DNA of 64,000 bases from Opitutia bacterium (GCA_004558035.1 SFEJ01000005.1:22495-86494), one strand, 5' to 3'; positions 1-10,832 are shown, numbered from the stretch's first letter. Numbers and translations: made by a program. Notes: generated by a model not told the origin, from the letters alone.

Positions 1-618
1 GGAACGTGGACGGCGGACGCGAAGCGGTATTTCAGCCGCAACGGCTGCCCGGCGTATCAGCTCGGCAAGGATTATCTGGCGGGAACGGCGATCCGGCAGG
101 AATTTCTCGAAACCGCGCTGAAATGGATTTCCGGCGGGAACGTCGAAGACTACATGGGGCGGCACCAGCACGACGCTGACGCGTCGCCGCTGTGGCAGCA
201 TTTTCAGACGGTGATCGGCTGGGTCAGGACGCTGTTCCCGCGGACGCTCAAGGAAATGAAGGGCGTGCCGTGGGGCGAGCTCTACGCCGCGCACAAGGAC
301 GGGAATTTCAACGCGCGCGAGCTCGAAGCGAAAATCGACGCGCTGCTGGAAGACCCGGACGTGACGAACAAGAAAGGCGTGTTCGCGTACGTGCTCGGCG
401 GGGACGAGCGGGCGCTGAACATTCGGGCGTTCGACGCGCGGATGAAGCGCGAGGCGTACCAGCGGCAGCGCGGCGTCTGCCCGCACTGCGACGGGCATTT
501 CGAGTTCGAGGAAATGGAAGGCGACCACATCACGCCGTGGAGCAGGGGCGGCAAGACGGTCGCAGAAAACTGCCGGATGCTCTGCCGCCGCTGCAACCGC
601 CTCATCGGCGCGCGGTGA
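1..618 (+). CDS. DUF262/HNH endonuclease family protein, C-terminal part (5' end outside window)
   Basis: The reading frame is open from base 1, so the start lies upstream; 205 residues are visible and an internal ATG at 154 is not the true start. The C-terminus is an HNH nuclease module: a CPHC pair, then an acidic stretch with GDHITPWSRGGKT, then N and a CRRCNR pair, so the zinc-knuckle cysteines and the catalytic DH are all present. The preceding residues (a FLETALKWIS segment and an MKGVPWGELY segment) resemble the region between the DUF262 (ParB/Srx-like) and HNH domains of GmrSD-type proteins. Members of that family are type IV restriction or defence nucleases; the DUF262 domain itself would be outside the window. 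The nuclease call is firm, the DUF262 link is from recalled family pattern. It converges on dnaK with a shared terminator between them. Confidence 0.75.
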   Translation, partial: GTWTADAKRYFSRNGCPAYQLGKDYLAGTAIRQEFLETALKWISGGNVEDYMGRHQHDADASPLWQHFQTVIGWVRTLFPRTLKEMKGVPWGELYAAHKDGNFNARELEAKIDALLEDPDVTNKKGVFAYVLGGDERALNIRAFDARMKREAYQRQRGVCPHCDGHFEFEEMEGDHITPWSRGGKTVAENCRMLCRRCNRLIGAR

Positions 619-649
619 GAGGCGCTCCGCGCCGCGGAAGGCGGAAGGC

Positions 650-689
650 GGAAGGTGGAAGAAAATAAACCCTACACATTACACCTTCC
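650..689. repeat. AT-rich inverted repeat downstream of dnaK
   Basis: GGAAGGTG at 650-657 pairs with CACCTTCC at 682-689. The segment 673-687 is the reverse complement of a 15-base word found again at 2803-2817 on the other side of dnaK. It stands out as AT-rich in a GC-rich setting. Function unknown. Confidence 0.5.
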
Positions 690-699
690 ACCCTTACAA

Positions 700-746
700 A
701 AAAACGCGTTCCCGGGAGGAACTCCGCGGGAACGCGTCTTTTTTAA
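700..746. terminator. Bidirectional terminator made of an inverted motif pair
   Basis: An 11-bp stem (ACGCGTTCCCG at 704-714 with CGGGAACGCGT at 727-737) is followed by a T run on the plus strand and preceded by an A run, so it can serve both the HNH gene and dnaK, which converge here. The two arms are opposite copies of the GCGGGAACG word that recurs through the window. Confidence 0.85.
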
Positions 747-760
747 GCCTCAAGCTCGGC

Positions 761-2695
<1,935 letters not shown>

Positions 2696-2710
2696 AGTGC
2701 CCTTGATTTA

Positions 2711-2727
2711 TGCAAACCTCGTGCCAA
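2711..2727 (-). promoter_or_regulatory. Sigma-54 (-24/-12) promoter match upstream of dnaK
   Basis: On the minus strand the sequence reads TTGGCACGAGGTTTGCA. It matches the sigma-54 consensus TGGCACGRNNNTTGCW at every position and has exact GG-N10-GC spacing. The predicted transcription start would be near 2700, only about five bases before the ATG, so the transcript would be almost leaderless and would lose the AAGGG ribosome-binding site. The match is seen; activity is inferred. Confidence 0.5.
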
Positions 2728-2802
2728 GTTTCTTTTTGTCCCATTTGTCGCATTTTTAAGGTGACGAGGCGTTGCGTTCGGCTGCGCCGCTGTTTAAGGT
2801 TT

Positions 2803-2817
2803 AAGGTGTAATGTGTA
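2803..2817 (+). repeat. 15-base repeat upstream of dnaK, inverted copy of 673-687
   Basis: AAGGTGTAATGTGTA occurs here and, reverse-complemented, at 673-687, so one copy lies on each side of dnaK in opposite orientation. A looser relative (GTATAATGTGGAAAGTGTAA) lies near 36192-36212. Confidence 0.6.
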
Positions 2818-2966
2818 ATGAAACAAACCTTACACTTTACGCCGTACACGGCGCGAAGCGCTTTTCAAGCTCCATAGCCTTCCGTCGCCTCATCGCTTCC
2901 CGCGTCCCGCGCGCGGCGCGAATCGCCCGCTTGACTTTCGGCGCGGGAACGCGGGAAAATCGCGCC

Positions 2967-3476
2967 ATGAGACTTCGGCGAAAATTCCTTCCGGCGGGAA
3001 CGGCGGCGCTCGGCGCGCTCGCCCTGCTCTGCGCGTGCGGCGAAGCGGAGCCGCGGGAACGCGCGGACGCGGAGACGCGTTTTCCGCTGCGCTTCGACAA
3101 CGGCGCGCGCGCGGAAGTCCGCCTCGCGATCACGGAAATCGAGCGCACGCGCGGGCTGATGGGCTGCCGCGGTCTCGCCGACGGCGAAGGCATGCTCTTC
3201 GTCTATCCCGTCGCGGAGACGCGCGCGTTCTGGATGAAGAACGTTCCCGTGAATCTCGACATCGGCTTCTTCGATCCCGCGGGGAGGCTGCTCGAAGTCC
3301 GCGCCATGGCGGCGCACGACCTGCGCACGACGTATTCGGATTCCGACGACGTCCAGTATTGTCTCGAAATGCGCGAAGGCTGGTTCGAGGCGAATGGCGT
3401 CCTGCCCGAAAACGAGTCCGCGCTGAACCGCGACGACCTGGACGCCGCCGTGCGCGCCCGCGGCTTCCGCCCGTGA
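2967..3476 (+). CDS. DUF192 family lipoprotein
   Basis: 169 residues starting at the ATG at 2967; an in-frame start further upstream would add a sequence without signal character. The N-terminus is a lipoprotein signal (positive start, hydrophobic stretch, lipobox LLCAC), so the mature protein is membrane-anchored. The rest is a DUF192 domain: TRGLMGCRGLADGEGMLFVY, then FWMKNVPVNLDIGFFD, the family hallmark. DUF192 proteins are small beta-rich proteins of unknown function, often exported. It heads a short run of same-strand genes (next gene after 46 bases). Family call is strong, function unknown. Confidence 0.85.
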   Translation: MRLRRKFLPAGTAALGALALLCACGEAEPRERADAETRFPLRFDNGARAEVRLAITEIERTRGLMGCRGLADGEGMLFVYPVAETRAFWMKNVPVNLDIGFFDPAGRLLEVRAMAAHDLRTTYSDSDDVQYCLEMREGWFEANGVLPENESALNRDDLDAAVRARGFRP

Positions 3477-3522
3477 ACGCCGCCGCGCGGACAAAATCCC
3501 TCCGCGGAACCGCTTCTCCTTC

Positions 3523-4032
3523 ATGAAAAAAGAACACGCCGCCTCCTTTCCCCGAAAATTCCTCGCCCTGCTCGCTCTCGCCCTCGCGGGAACGGCGCTC
3601 GCCGCCTGCTCCTGCGGGAACGCGCCCGAAGAAAACGCCGCGCCCGCGAAGCCCGCGCGCACGGCGGAACTGCTCTCGCGCCACGACGCGGACGCCGTCT
3701 TCGCGGGAACGCGCGAACACGTCTGCCGCGGGCTGACGGCGCTCTGCCCCGACCGCTGCGGGCACTCGGGAACGCTCGCCGTCTTCCGCGTCGAAAAATA
3801 CAACGCCTACGAAAAACCCGGACAGTACGGCGACCCGCAGACGGACGAGTTCGCGTTCATGCTGCTCTCGACGACGGGCGCGAGCGACGTTCCCGCCGAA
3901 ATCGCCGAACGCGTCCGCGCGCTCGCGCCCGGCGACAAGGTGCGCCTCGTCTGGGAGCACGTCTACGTGACCGACGAAAACGGCTCGCGCTTCCCCGAAC
4001 GCGTCGTGCGCGAGCTTTCCGCGCGCCGATGA
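3523..4032 (+). CDS. Putative lipoprotein of unknown function
   Basis: 169 residues. It has a lipoprotein signal peptide ending in a Cys-rich junction (LAACSCGN), followed by a Pro/Ala-rich linker and a compact domain with four further cysteines (CRGLTALCPDRCGHSG), which could form disulfides in the periplasm. The C-terminal half (residues 85-165) looks beta-rich. No family was recognised. The stop overlaps the next gene's ATG by four bases, so the two are translationally coupled. Confidence 0.7.
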   Translation: MKKEHAASFPRKFLALLALALAGTALAACSCGNAPEENAAPAKPARTAELLSRHDADAVFAGTREHVCRGLTALCPDRCGHSGTLAVFRVEKYNAYEKPGQYGDPQTDEFAFMLLSTTGASDVPAEIAERVRALAPGDKVRLVWEHVYVTDENGSRFPERVVRELSARR

Positions 4033-4448
4033 CGACCTTCGAAAATCTCCGCCCGCGGCTCGCCGCCTCGCCCTTCCGCTCGCGCTTCCGGCTCTCGGAA
4101 AAGGACCGCGCCTACATCGCGGAAAAAGGCTGGGAGACGATCGCGGAGCAGGCGCGGAAAATCGTGCGGGAACGCCTCGCGCCCGCGTTCCCGCGCAACG
4201 ACGGCAGGCAGACGCCCATGCGCGGGCACGTCGTCTTTCTCGCGCAGCACGCCACGGGAACGTGCTGCCGCGGCTGCCTGAGCAAATGGCACGGCGTCGC
4301 GCCGGGGCGCGAACTCTCCGAGGCGGAACGGGAATACGTCGTCGGCATCCTCCTCGCGTGGCTGCGCGACCGCGCGGGCGACCTCTCCGCGTTCCCGCCG
4401 CCGCGCCGCCGGGAGGACGACGCCCCGACGCTCCCGGGGCTCTTCTGA
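4029..4448 (+). CDS. DUF4186 family protein
   Basis: 139 residues. The sequence carries the DUF4186 pattern: KDRAYIAEKGWETI, then QTPMRGHVVFLAQHATGTCC, RGCLSKWHG and a hydrophobic helix ending in W. The conserved CC..C and H residues suggest metal or thiol chemistry, but the family has no known function. No signal peptide, so probably cytoplasmic. ATGA overlap with the upstream lipoprotein gene. Confidence 0.8.
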   Translation: MTTFENLRPRLAASPFRSRFRLSEKDRAYIAEKGWETIAEQARKIVRERLAPAFPRNDGRQTPMRGHVVFLAQHATGTCCRGCLSKWHGVAPGRELSEAEREYVVGILLAWLRDRAGDLSAFPPPRRREDDAPTLPGLF

Positions 4449-4525
4449 CGCTTTCCGCGCCAAATCGGCGCTTGCAAGCGCGCGCCGTTTGGTGCTCTAA
4501 TAGAGAATCCGACATTTTACGTAAA

Positions 4526-6472
4526 ATGAACAACGAAGAGATCGCATCCCTTATCGAAAACAATCCGGAGCTGCGCGTCGCGCGCGACAAGCTCGAAGCC
4601 ATGGCGAACGGCGCCTGCTGCATGCACCGCACCTGGGGCTTCGGCGAAATCAAAGGCTACGACGCGTCCGTCAACCGGCTCATCATCGACTTCCCCGAAG
4701 CGAACAAGATCGGGCATGCGATGGCTCCCGCGTTCTGCGTCGAAAAGCTCGAGATTCTGCCCGAGCGCCACATCCTCGTCCGCAACCGCAAGGAGCCCGG
4801 CGTGATCGAATCTCTCGTGAAGTCCGATCCCGTCCGCCTCATCAAGGAGATTCTCGCCGCCGCGAAGGGGCACAAGATGACGACGACGGAAATCGAGGTC
4901 GTCCTCATCCGCCTGCTCGGTCCCGCCAAGATGAAGAAATGGTGGACGGCGACGAAGAAGCTCCTTCTCAAGGACCCGATGATCGGCGTTCCCGCGAAGA
5001 AGGAAGGTCAGTACGAGCTCCGCGACGAAGACGACCAGGTCTCGCCCGAGCGCGAAATTCTCGAAGAATACTACCGCAACAAGAATCCGAAAAAGAAGAT
5101 TCAGCTCGCGGAAAAGCTCTTCCAATTCTCGTCCATCAAGTCCGAGGACGAACTCCCGAAGGGCGACCCGAACCAGCCGCAGCCGCTGCACCACTACAAG
5201 GCGACCGACCCGGAAATCGAGGCCGACCTGCACAACATCTTCGACGAGCTCACCGACGCCATCAAGTCCGCCAAGCGTCTCACGAAGGCGGAATGCCTCT
5301 ACGGGCTCTGGGTGCGCAACGACCTTTGCCGCTTCTTCAAGGAAGACGTCGATTCGCTCGAACCCACGTCGAAGTCCGTCATTCTTTCCTGCACGCCCGA
5401 AGAGCTGAGCCGTCTCGCGGAGGAAATCCCGCAGAATCCGGCGTGTCTGAAGCGCCTGCTCGACCTGCTCTCGCGCGTTTACGCCGAAGGTGAAAAATGG
5501 GTCTCCGTGATCACCGACCTGCTCGAGCACAGCACGGGCAAGTTCACCGCGGAATGCGTCAACTTCCTCGTCGAACGCGGCCAGGAAAAGCACGTCGCCA
5601 AGACGCTGGTGGACTGGCTCGACGCGCAGAGCCTGAAGAGCCCGGTGCTCATCTGGATCATCAAGAACCGCAATTCCCGCAAGTACGCGAAGATCATCAA
5701 GCCGCTCATTTCGCACCGCCTTCTCTCCGCGATTCTTTACGCGATCGACCGCGAAGCCGTCATGGCGACCTCGAACCGCCGCATCCTGCTCGCGGAAGAG
5801 CTCAGCGAAGACTACGGTCTGATTCAGGACCTGCTCGAAGACTCGAACGAGGAAGTCGCGCGCGACCTCGCGCAGGCGCTCAACCTCAACCAGGGTTTCG
5901 AGCCGCTCACGAAGAAGTCGCTGCTCGCGCGCTTCATCAAGATTTACCCGCGCATCCAGAACCTGCTCGTCGGCGGCGCGGACGAGCCCGAAGTCTCCGG
6001 CGCGCTCGTCGTCTCGCAGTGGTCGCTCGAAGAACGCCGCAACGAACTCGAAGACCTCATCAAGGTGCAGATTCCCGCGAACAAGGAAGCCATCAACATC
6101 GCGAAGGAACACGGCGACCTCAAGGAAAACTCCGAATACAAGATGGCGCGCCAAGACCAGGAAACGCTGCTCGCGCGCAAGGCGCAGCTCGAATCCGAGC
6201 TCGGCCGCGCGCAGGCGACGGACTTCTCCGACACGCCGACCGACAAGATCGGCGTCGGCTCCATCGTCGAGCTCCAGTCCGCTTCCGGCAAAAAGGAAGC
6301 CTACACGATCCTCGGCGCGTGGGACTCCGATCCCGGCAAGAACATCCTCTCCTACAAGACGCCGCTCGCGCAGAAGCTCATCGGCAAGGTCGTCGGAGAC
6401 GAATTCAACAACGACGGCGACGCCTGGACGATCAAGGCGATCGCCCGCTGGTTCGACAAGCAGGGCAAATAA
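4526..6472 (+). CDS. GreA/GreB-family transcription elongation factor with long N-terminal extension
   Basis: 648 residues from the ATG at 4526; the open frame extends upstream but overlaps DUF4186. The last ~160 residues are a complete GreA: an N-terminal coiled coil with the acidic tip HGDLKENSEYKMARQDQ, then the FKBP-like domain (GVGSIVELQSASGK, then ILSYKTPLAQKLIGKVVGDE). GreA inserts its coiled coil into the RNA polymerase secondary channel and stimulates cleavage of backtracked RNA; the acidic D and E of the tip are kept. The preceding ~490 residues are mostly helical and not a Gre domain. Long GreA proteins of this kind are, as I recall, typical of Verrucomicrobiota. A separate short greA may exist elsewhere. 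Only one GGGAACG core copy was seen in the gene. Confidence 0.85.
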   Translation: MNNEEIASLIENNPELRVARDKLEAMANGACCMHRTWGFGEIKGYDASVNRLIIDFPEANKIGHAMAPAFCVEKLEILPERHILVRNRKEPGVIESLVKSDPVRLIKEILAAAKGHKMTTTEIEVVLIRLLGPAKMKKWWTATKKLLLKDPMIGVPAKKEGQYELRDEDDQVSPEREILEEYYRNKNPKKKIQLAEKLFQFSSIKSEDELPKGDPNQPQPLHHYKATDPEIEADLHNIFDELTDAIKSAKRLTKAECLYGLWVRNDLCRFFKEDVDSLEPTSKSVILSCTPEELSRLAEEIPQNPACLKRLLDLLSRVYAEGEKWVSVITDLLEHSTGKFTAECVNFLVERGQEKHVAKTLVDWLDAQSLKSPVLIWIIKNRNSRKYAKIIKPLISHRLLSAILYAIDREAVMATSNRRILLAEELSEDYGLIQDLLEDSNEEVARDLAQALNLNQGFEPLTKKSLLARFIKIYPRIQNLLVGGADEPEVSGALVVSQWSLEERRNELEDLIKVQIPANKEAINIAKEHGDLKENSEYKMARQDQETLLARKAQLESELGRAQATDFSDTPTDKIGVGSIVELQSASGKKEAYTILGAWDSDPGKNILSYKTPLAQKLIGKVVGDEFNNDGDAWTIKAIARWFDKQGK

Positions 6473-6500
6473 GCCCCGCGCGCGCTCCCGCGACGAAAGG

Positions 6501-6534
6501 CGTTCCCGCGAAACCCGCGGGAACGTCTTTTTTT
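6501..6534 (+). terminator. Intrinsic terminator after the GreA-type gene
   Basis: CGTTCCCGCG at 6501-6510 pairs with CGCGGGAACG at 6516-6525 and is followed by TCTTTTTTT. Another terminator built from the recurring word. Confidence 0.85.
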
Positions 6535-6592
6535 GTCCGCCCGAAACGGACGACTTCCCCCTCGGTTAAGAAAACCGAGGCAAGCGAAAAGT

Positions 6593-6684
6593 TTTGACCA
6601 CGGAACACACGAAAGAACACGGAAATTTAGCGGAGAGGCGACATGCGCCACGCTTCGCTTACTTGTCGCCTAAAATTTTTCTTT
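6593..6684. repeat. CACGGAA-type intergenic repeat with an inverted repeat
   Basis: The segment begins with CCACGGAACACACGAAAGAACACGG split over two lines of near-repeats and continues into an inverted repeat (AAATTTAGCGG...GGCGAC against GTCGCC...AAAATTT). Similar CACGGAA words recur at 16187-16292 and 56843-56876. This looks like a dispersed noncoding repeat family. The 6473-6727 gap holds this and the terminator, no gene. Confidence 0.5.
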
Positions 6685-6727
6685 AACTTTCTTTGACTTT
6701 GCGGTTTTTCTTCGCGCCGATCCTTTT

Positions 6728-7399
6728 TCACGCCGCGTTTCCGTGGCGGATGATCTTGCCGCGCTCGAGGTAGATCACGTCCTCGCAGATGTTCGTCGCC
6801 ATGTCGGCGATGCGCTCGAAATTCTTCGAGATCGTGAGGCAGTCCAGAAAATAGCCGCTCGCCTGCGGACTGGCGGCGACGCGTTCCCGCACCCAGGCGA
6901 AATTGCGGCGGTTGAGCTCGTCCACCGCGTCGTCGGCGCGCAGCACGCGCTCCGCGAGCTCCGGATCGCGGTAGGTCATGGAATCGAGCGCCCGGCGCAG
7001 CATCTCGCGCGTCTTCGACGCCATTTCGGAGCAGTCGAAGCGGGCGTCTTCACCGAGCGCGCCGACGTCGGTCTTCGCCATGTCGGCGACGCGTTCGGCG
7101 ATGTTGCACGTCATGTCGGCGATGCGCTCGATCTCGATGTTCACTTTGAGAATCGTGACGACGGTGCGCAGGTCCGACGCGACGGGCTGATAGAGCGCGA
7201 GAATTTTCAGGCACTCCTCTTCGATGCGGATCTCTTCGCAGTCGATGCGGAAATCGTTTTCGATGATCTCCGAAGCGCGGCGGACGTCGAGCTTCGAGAC
7301 GGCGAGAACGGCTTCGGAAAGCGCGTTTTCGGCGTCGGCGGCGATCTGCGCGACCATCTGCTTCAGGTTGATGATGGCTTGGTTGAAATGCTCCTTCAT
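6728..7399 (-). CDS. phoU: Phosphate transport regulator PhoU
   Basis: 223 residues, normal PhoU length. It has two three-helix repeats with the metal-binding-type motifs of PhoU: IERIADMTCNIAERV in the first half and FERIADMATNICEDVIYL in the second. PhoU couples the Pst phosphate transporter to phosphate signalling and represses uptake under plentiful phosphate. It is the last gene of a pstA-pstB-phoU set, 59 bases after pstB. Confidence 0.95.
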   Translation of the reverse strand: MKEHFNQAIINLKQMVAQIAADAENALSEAVLAVSKLDVRRASEIIENDFRIDCEEIRIEEECLKILALYQPVASDLRTVVTILKVNIEIERIADMTCNIAERVADMAKTDVGALGEDARFDCSEMASKTREMLRRALDSMTYRDPELAERVLRADDAVDELNRRNFAWVRERVAASPQASGYFLDCLTISKNFERIADMATNICEDVIYLERGKIIRHGNAA

Positions 7400-7458
7400 G
7401 GTTTTTCGGATTCTTTTTTTGTAATTGAAAATCGTTTACGCTGGAACGCGTCCCGGGA

Positions 7459-8214
7459 TCAGCCGAAGCGCCCGGTCACGTATTCCTCGGTCCTCTTCTT
7501 GTCGGGATTGGAAAAGATCTTCGACGTGGCGCCGAATTCCTCGATTCGTCCCTTGTAGAAGAACGCCGTATAGTCGCTGATGCGCGCCGCCTGCTGCATG
7601 TTGTGCGTGACGATGGCGATCGTGAACTTGTCCTTGAGGCGCAGGCAGAGCTCCTCGATCTTGAGCGTCGCCACGGGATCGACGGCGCTGGTCGGCTCGT
7701 CCATGAGCAGCACTTCGGGCTCGGCGGCGATGGCGCGCGCGATGCAGAGGCGCTGCTGCTGGCCGCCGGAAAGCGCGAGGCCGCTCTTCTTCAGCTTGTC
7801 CTTGACTTCGTCCCAGATCGACGCGCCGACGAGCGCCTGTTCGACGCGGTCGGCGATTTCGCCGCGGGAAAGCCGGAAGTGCAGGCGCAGCGGGTAGGCG
7901 ACGTTGTCGAAGACCGACATCGGGAACGGCGTCGGCTTCTGGAAAATCATGCCGACTCGGCGGCGCAGGTCGAGCACGTCCACCTTTTTGTCGAGAATGT
8001 TCACGCCGTCGAGCGTGAGCGTTCCCGTGGCGCGCTGGTCGCGGTAGAGCTCGAAGATGCGGTTGTAGATCCGCAGGTGCGTGGACTTGCCGCAGCCGCT
8101 CGGCCCGATGACGGCGGTGATCTTGTTCGCCTCGATGTCGATGTCGTTGTCGAAGAGCGCCTGGTTGTTTCCGTAAAAGAAATTGAGGTTTCTCGCGGAG
8201 ATTTTCGTTGCCAT
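7459..8214 (-). CDS. pstB: Phosphate ABC transporter ATP-binding protein PstB
   Basis: 251 residues. Walker A is GPSGCGKST, the Q-loop region is [17 protein letters not shown], the ABC signature is [14 protein letters not shown] and Walker B is [13 protein letters not shown], with a downstream switch His in VTHNMQQA. Length and the YDVD-like N-terminus fit PstB, the nucleotide-binding subunit that powers high-affinity phosphate import. 28 bases separate it from pstA, 59 from phoU. Confidence 0.96.
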   Translation of the reverse strand: MATKISARNLNFFYGNNQALFDNDIDIEANKITAVIGPSGCGKSTHLRIYNRIFELYRDQRATGTLTLDGVNILDKKVDVLDLRRRVGMIFQKPTPFPMSVFDNVAYPLRLHFRLSRGEIADRVEQALVGASIWDEVKDKLKKSGLALSGGQQQRLCIARAIAAEPEVLLMDEPTSAVDPVATLKIEELCLRLKDKFTIAIVTHNMQQAARISDYTAFFYKGRIEEFGATSKIFSNPDKKRTEEYVTGRFG

Positions 8215-8242
8215 GGTTTTCTGATTTGTCGTTAAAAAGTGA

Positions 8243-9121
8243 TTACTTCGCGCGGGAACGCTCGCGGAAGGCGACGCGCGTGAAGACGTTGATCGCGAGC
8301 ACGAGCAGCGTGATGACGAACGCCGCGCCCCACGCCGCCGCCTGCATTTCGCCGAAGGGCGAATCCGCGTACTGCGTGATCAGCACGGGCATGTTCGCCG
8401 TCGGGTCGGAAAAGAAGCCGTCCGGCCAGTCGTCCATGAACATCGCGGTGAAGAGCAGCGGCGCCGTCTCGCCGGAGACGCGCGCGATCGAAAGCAGCAC
8501 GCCCGTGACGAGCCCGTTCTTCGCCGAGCGGCAGATGACGGAGAGCGTCGTGCGCGCCCGCGTCATGCCCAGCGCCAGCGCGGATTCGCGCAGCGTGTCG
8601 GGCACCATCGCGAGCATGTCCTCCGTCGTGCGCATCACGACCGGGAACATGATGATCGCCAGCGCGAGCGAGCCCGCGAAGCCGGAGAAATGCCCCGTCG
8701 GCACGACCCAGATCACGTAGACGAACAGCCCGACGATGACGCTCGGCATGCCCATCATCACGTTCGCGCAGAAGCGCAGCGCGTTCGCGACACGGGAGCG
8801 CTTGCCGAATTCCGAAAGGTAGATGCCCGCCGCGATGCCCGTCGGAATCGCGATCGCGGCGGCGACGGCCGTGATCAGCAGCGTGCCCAGGACCGCGTTC
8901 GCGATCCCGCCGTCGGCGACGCCGTAGGGCTTCGACGGATTCGTCAGAAAGTCGAGATCGAGCGCGCTCAGCCCGCGCCCGACGACGGACGCGAGAATCC
9001 ACGCCATGCCGCCGACGGCGATCGCGACCGCGGTCACGGAAAAGATCCGGACGACGCCGTCCGCCGCCTTTCGGAAGAAAAGCGGCTTCGTTCTGGATTT
9101 CAAATCGAATTCGGGATTCAT
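8243..9121 (-). CDS. pstA: Phosphate ABC transporter permease PstA
   Basis: 292 residues with about six membrane helices. The cytoplasmic EAA-type loop, which contacts PstB, reads [18 protein letters not shown], and the inner helices carry [12 protein letters not shown] and [18 protein letters not shown] as in PstA. The partner permease PstC and the binding protein PstS are not upstream: the next gene in that direction is prmA, 88 bases away. They must be encoded elsewhere or be absent. Confidence 0.92.
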   Translation of the reverse strand: MNPEFDLKSRTKPLFFRKAADGVVRIFSVTAVAIAVGGMAWILASVVGRGLSALDLDFLTNPSKPYGVADGGIANAVLGTLLITAVAAAIAIPTGIAAGIYLSEFGKRSRVANALRFCANVMMGMPSVIVGLFVYVIWVVPTGHFSGFAGSLALAIIMFPVVMRTTEDMLAMVPDTLRESALALGMTRARTTLSVICRSAKNGLVTGVLLSIARVSGETAPLLFTAMFMDDWPDGFFSDPTANMPVLITQYADSPFGEMQAAAWGAAFVITLLVLAINVFTRVAFRERSRAK

Positions 9122-9209
9122 CGTGCGCGCAATCGTAGCGCGCCGAAGTTTGTCCCGTGTTCGGAGAATGTTAGTTTTTCGTTAGGACGCCGCGGAGGCG
9201 TTCCCGCGC

Positions 9210-10112
9210 TCACTCGCGGAACAGCGCCACGTCGGACCACTCGCCCATGACGCGGCCTTCGACGCGGACGTTCCCGCCCCACGCCGCACGCGCCTTGTGC
9301 TCGAACACGCGCGTCACCGTCGCCTGCTCGCTCGCGAGAATCCCGCTCAGCGCGAGCACGCCGCCCGGATTCACCGCCGCGAGCAGATTGTCCGCGTAGA
9401 TGCAGAGCACGTCGCTGATGATGTTCGCCAGAACGACGTCCGACGCGCCCGCTTTTTCCAGCCCCGTCTCCAGCCCGTCGTGCGTGAACGCGACGGCCTC
9501 CGGCGGGAGCGCGTTCTTCGCGCGGTTTTCGATCGAGACCTCGACCGCCTCGGGATCGCGGTCGAAGCCGTAAACTTTTTTGCAGCCGAGCTGCGCCGCC
9601 GAGATCGCGAGAATCCCCGAGCCGCAGCCCGCGTCGATGACGGACGTTCCCGCGACCGCCGCCGAGCCCGCTCCGCCGCGCGCTTCGAGGAAATCGACGA
9701 GCCGCTGCCCGCAGAGCCGCGTCGTCGGGTGGTCGCCCGTGCCGAACGCGAGCCCCGCGTCGAAATACACGACCGCCGCGCCCGCGGGAACGGCGTATTC
9801 CGCGCGCCGCCACTCGGGCACCCAGTGCAGGCGCCCGTAGCTCCACGGATGCAGATTCGCCTTGTAGGCCTCCTTCCAGTCGCGGTCTTCGAGCGTACCG
9901 ACGCTCGGGCGCTCCGGCAGCATGCGGAACGCCTTGCGCAGATCCGCCCACGCGTCGAGCGCCTCGGCCTCGCTGTCGAAATAGCCCATCAGCCAATGCG
10001 GCGAGCCGACTTTTTCATGAAAAATCAGCCACGGCGAACGCACGAGCTCGCAGAAAAAGTCTTCGAGCGGCTGAGCCAGTGAACTGTCGATTTCGCAACG
10101 TGTTTCGATCAT
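9210..10112 (-). CDS. prmA: Ribosomal protein L11 methyltransferase
   Basis: 300 residues. An N-terminal L11-binding region is followed by the AdoMet-binding fold: the FGTGDHPTTRLC motif, motif I DAGCGSGILAISAAQLG, an acidic residue in GFDRDPEAVEVS, and the DVVLANIISDVL strand that replaces the NPPY-like loop in PrmA. It methylates ribosomal protein L11 in the cytoplasm and is normally dispensable. It lies between purN and pstA on the same strand, without tight coupling. Confidence 0.92.
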   Translation of the reverse strand: MIETRCEIDSSLAQPLEDFFCELVRSPWLIFHEKVGSPHWLMGYFDSEAEALDAWADLRKAFRMLPERPSVGTLEDRDWKEAYKANLHPWSYGRLHWVPEWRRAEYAVPAGAAVVYFDAGLAFGTGDHPTTRLCGQRLVDFLEARGGAGSAAVAGTSVIDAGCGSGILAISAAQLGCKKVYGFDRDPEAVEVSIENRAKNALPPEAVAFTHDGLETGLEKAGASDVVLANIISDVLCIYADNLLAAVNPGGVLALSGILASEQATVTRVFEHKARAAWGGNVRVEGRVMGEWSDVALFRE

Positions 10113-10238
10113 TTTTGGGAAAAATATTAAAGGAGCGTCAAGTTACGGATTGAGGGCGGCGGGAACGACGCGGATTTCGGCTCGGCGGAATTTTCTGAAA
10201 AACTTCTTTCGGACTTCTCTTGTCGCCCGCGACTTTCT

Positions 10239-10832
10239 TCAGGCGTTGAACGTCTTCGCTTCGCCGAGCGAAAGCCGGCGGATGACGTCAGGCAGAATCC
10301 TGTGTTCCGCCGCGTGGATCTTCTGCGCGAAGCTCTCGAGCGTGTCGCCCGGCTCGCGCCGCACGACCGCCTGGTCGATGATCGCGCCGCGGTCCAGCTC
10401 CGAATTGACGAAATGCACCGTGCACCCGCTCACGGCGACGCCGTAGCGCCACGCCTGCCCGATGCCGTCCAGCCCCTGAAACGAAGGCAGCAGCGACGGA
10501 TGCAGGTTGATGATGCGGTTCGGGAACGCGTCGAGCAGCGGCGCCTTCAGCACGCGCATGAAGCCCGCGAGCACGATCCATTCCGCGCCCGCGTCGCGTA
10601 TCGCCTGCGCCCACGCGGCCTCGCGCTCGGGCGAGAACTTCGTCTTGAACGGTCCGGGATCGAGCCGGAACGCGGGAACGCCGTAGGTCTTCCCGTGCTC
10701 CAGAATCTTCGCGCCGGGAATGTCGCAGAAAACGGCGACGGGCTCGGCGGCGCCGAGCGTTCCCGCGCGGTAAGCCTTGAGAATCGCTTCCGCGTTGCTT
10801 CCAGTTCCCGATCCGAGTATCGCGAATTTCAT
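10239..10832 (-). CDS. purN: Phosphoribosylglycinamide formyltransferase
   Basis: 197 residues, the standard short PurN. It begins with the nucleotide-binding loop ILGSGTGSNAEAIL. The catalytic Asn and His lie in NLHPSLLPSFQG, and the catalytic Asp in VNSELDRGAII. It transfers formyl from 10-formyltetrahydrofolate to GAR in the third step of purine synthesis. No other pur gene is in the window. Confidence 0.95.
   Translation of the reverse strand: MKFAILGSGTGSNAEAILKAYRAGTLGAAEPVAVFCDIPGAKILEHGKTYGVPAFRLDPGPFKTKFSPEREAAWAQAIRDAGAEWIVLAGFMRVLKAPLLDAFPNRIINLHPSLLPSFQGLDGIGQAWRYGVAVSGCTVHFVNSELDRGAIIDQAVVRREPGDTLESFAQKIHAAEHRILPDVIRRLSLGEAKTFNA

Noticed and set aside
2696-2966. A CIRCE (HrcA) operator upstream of dnaK
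   Set aside because: No TTAGCACTC-N9-GAGTGCTAA or near-match seen.
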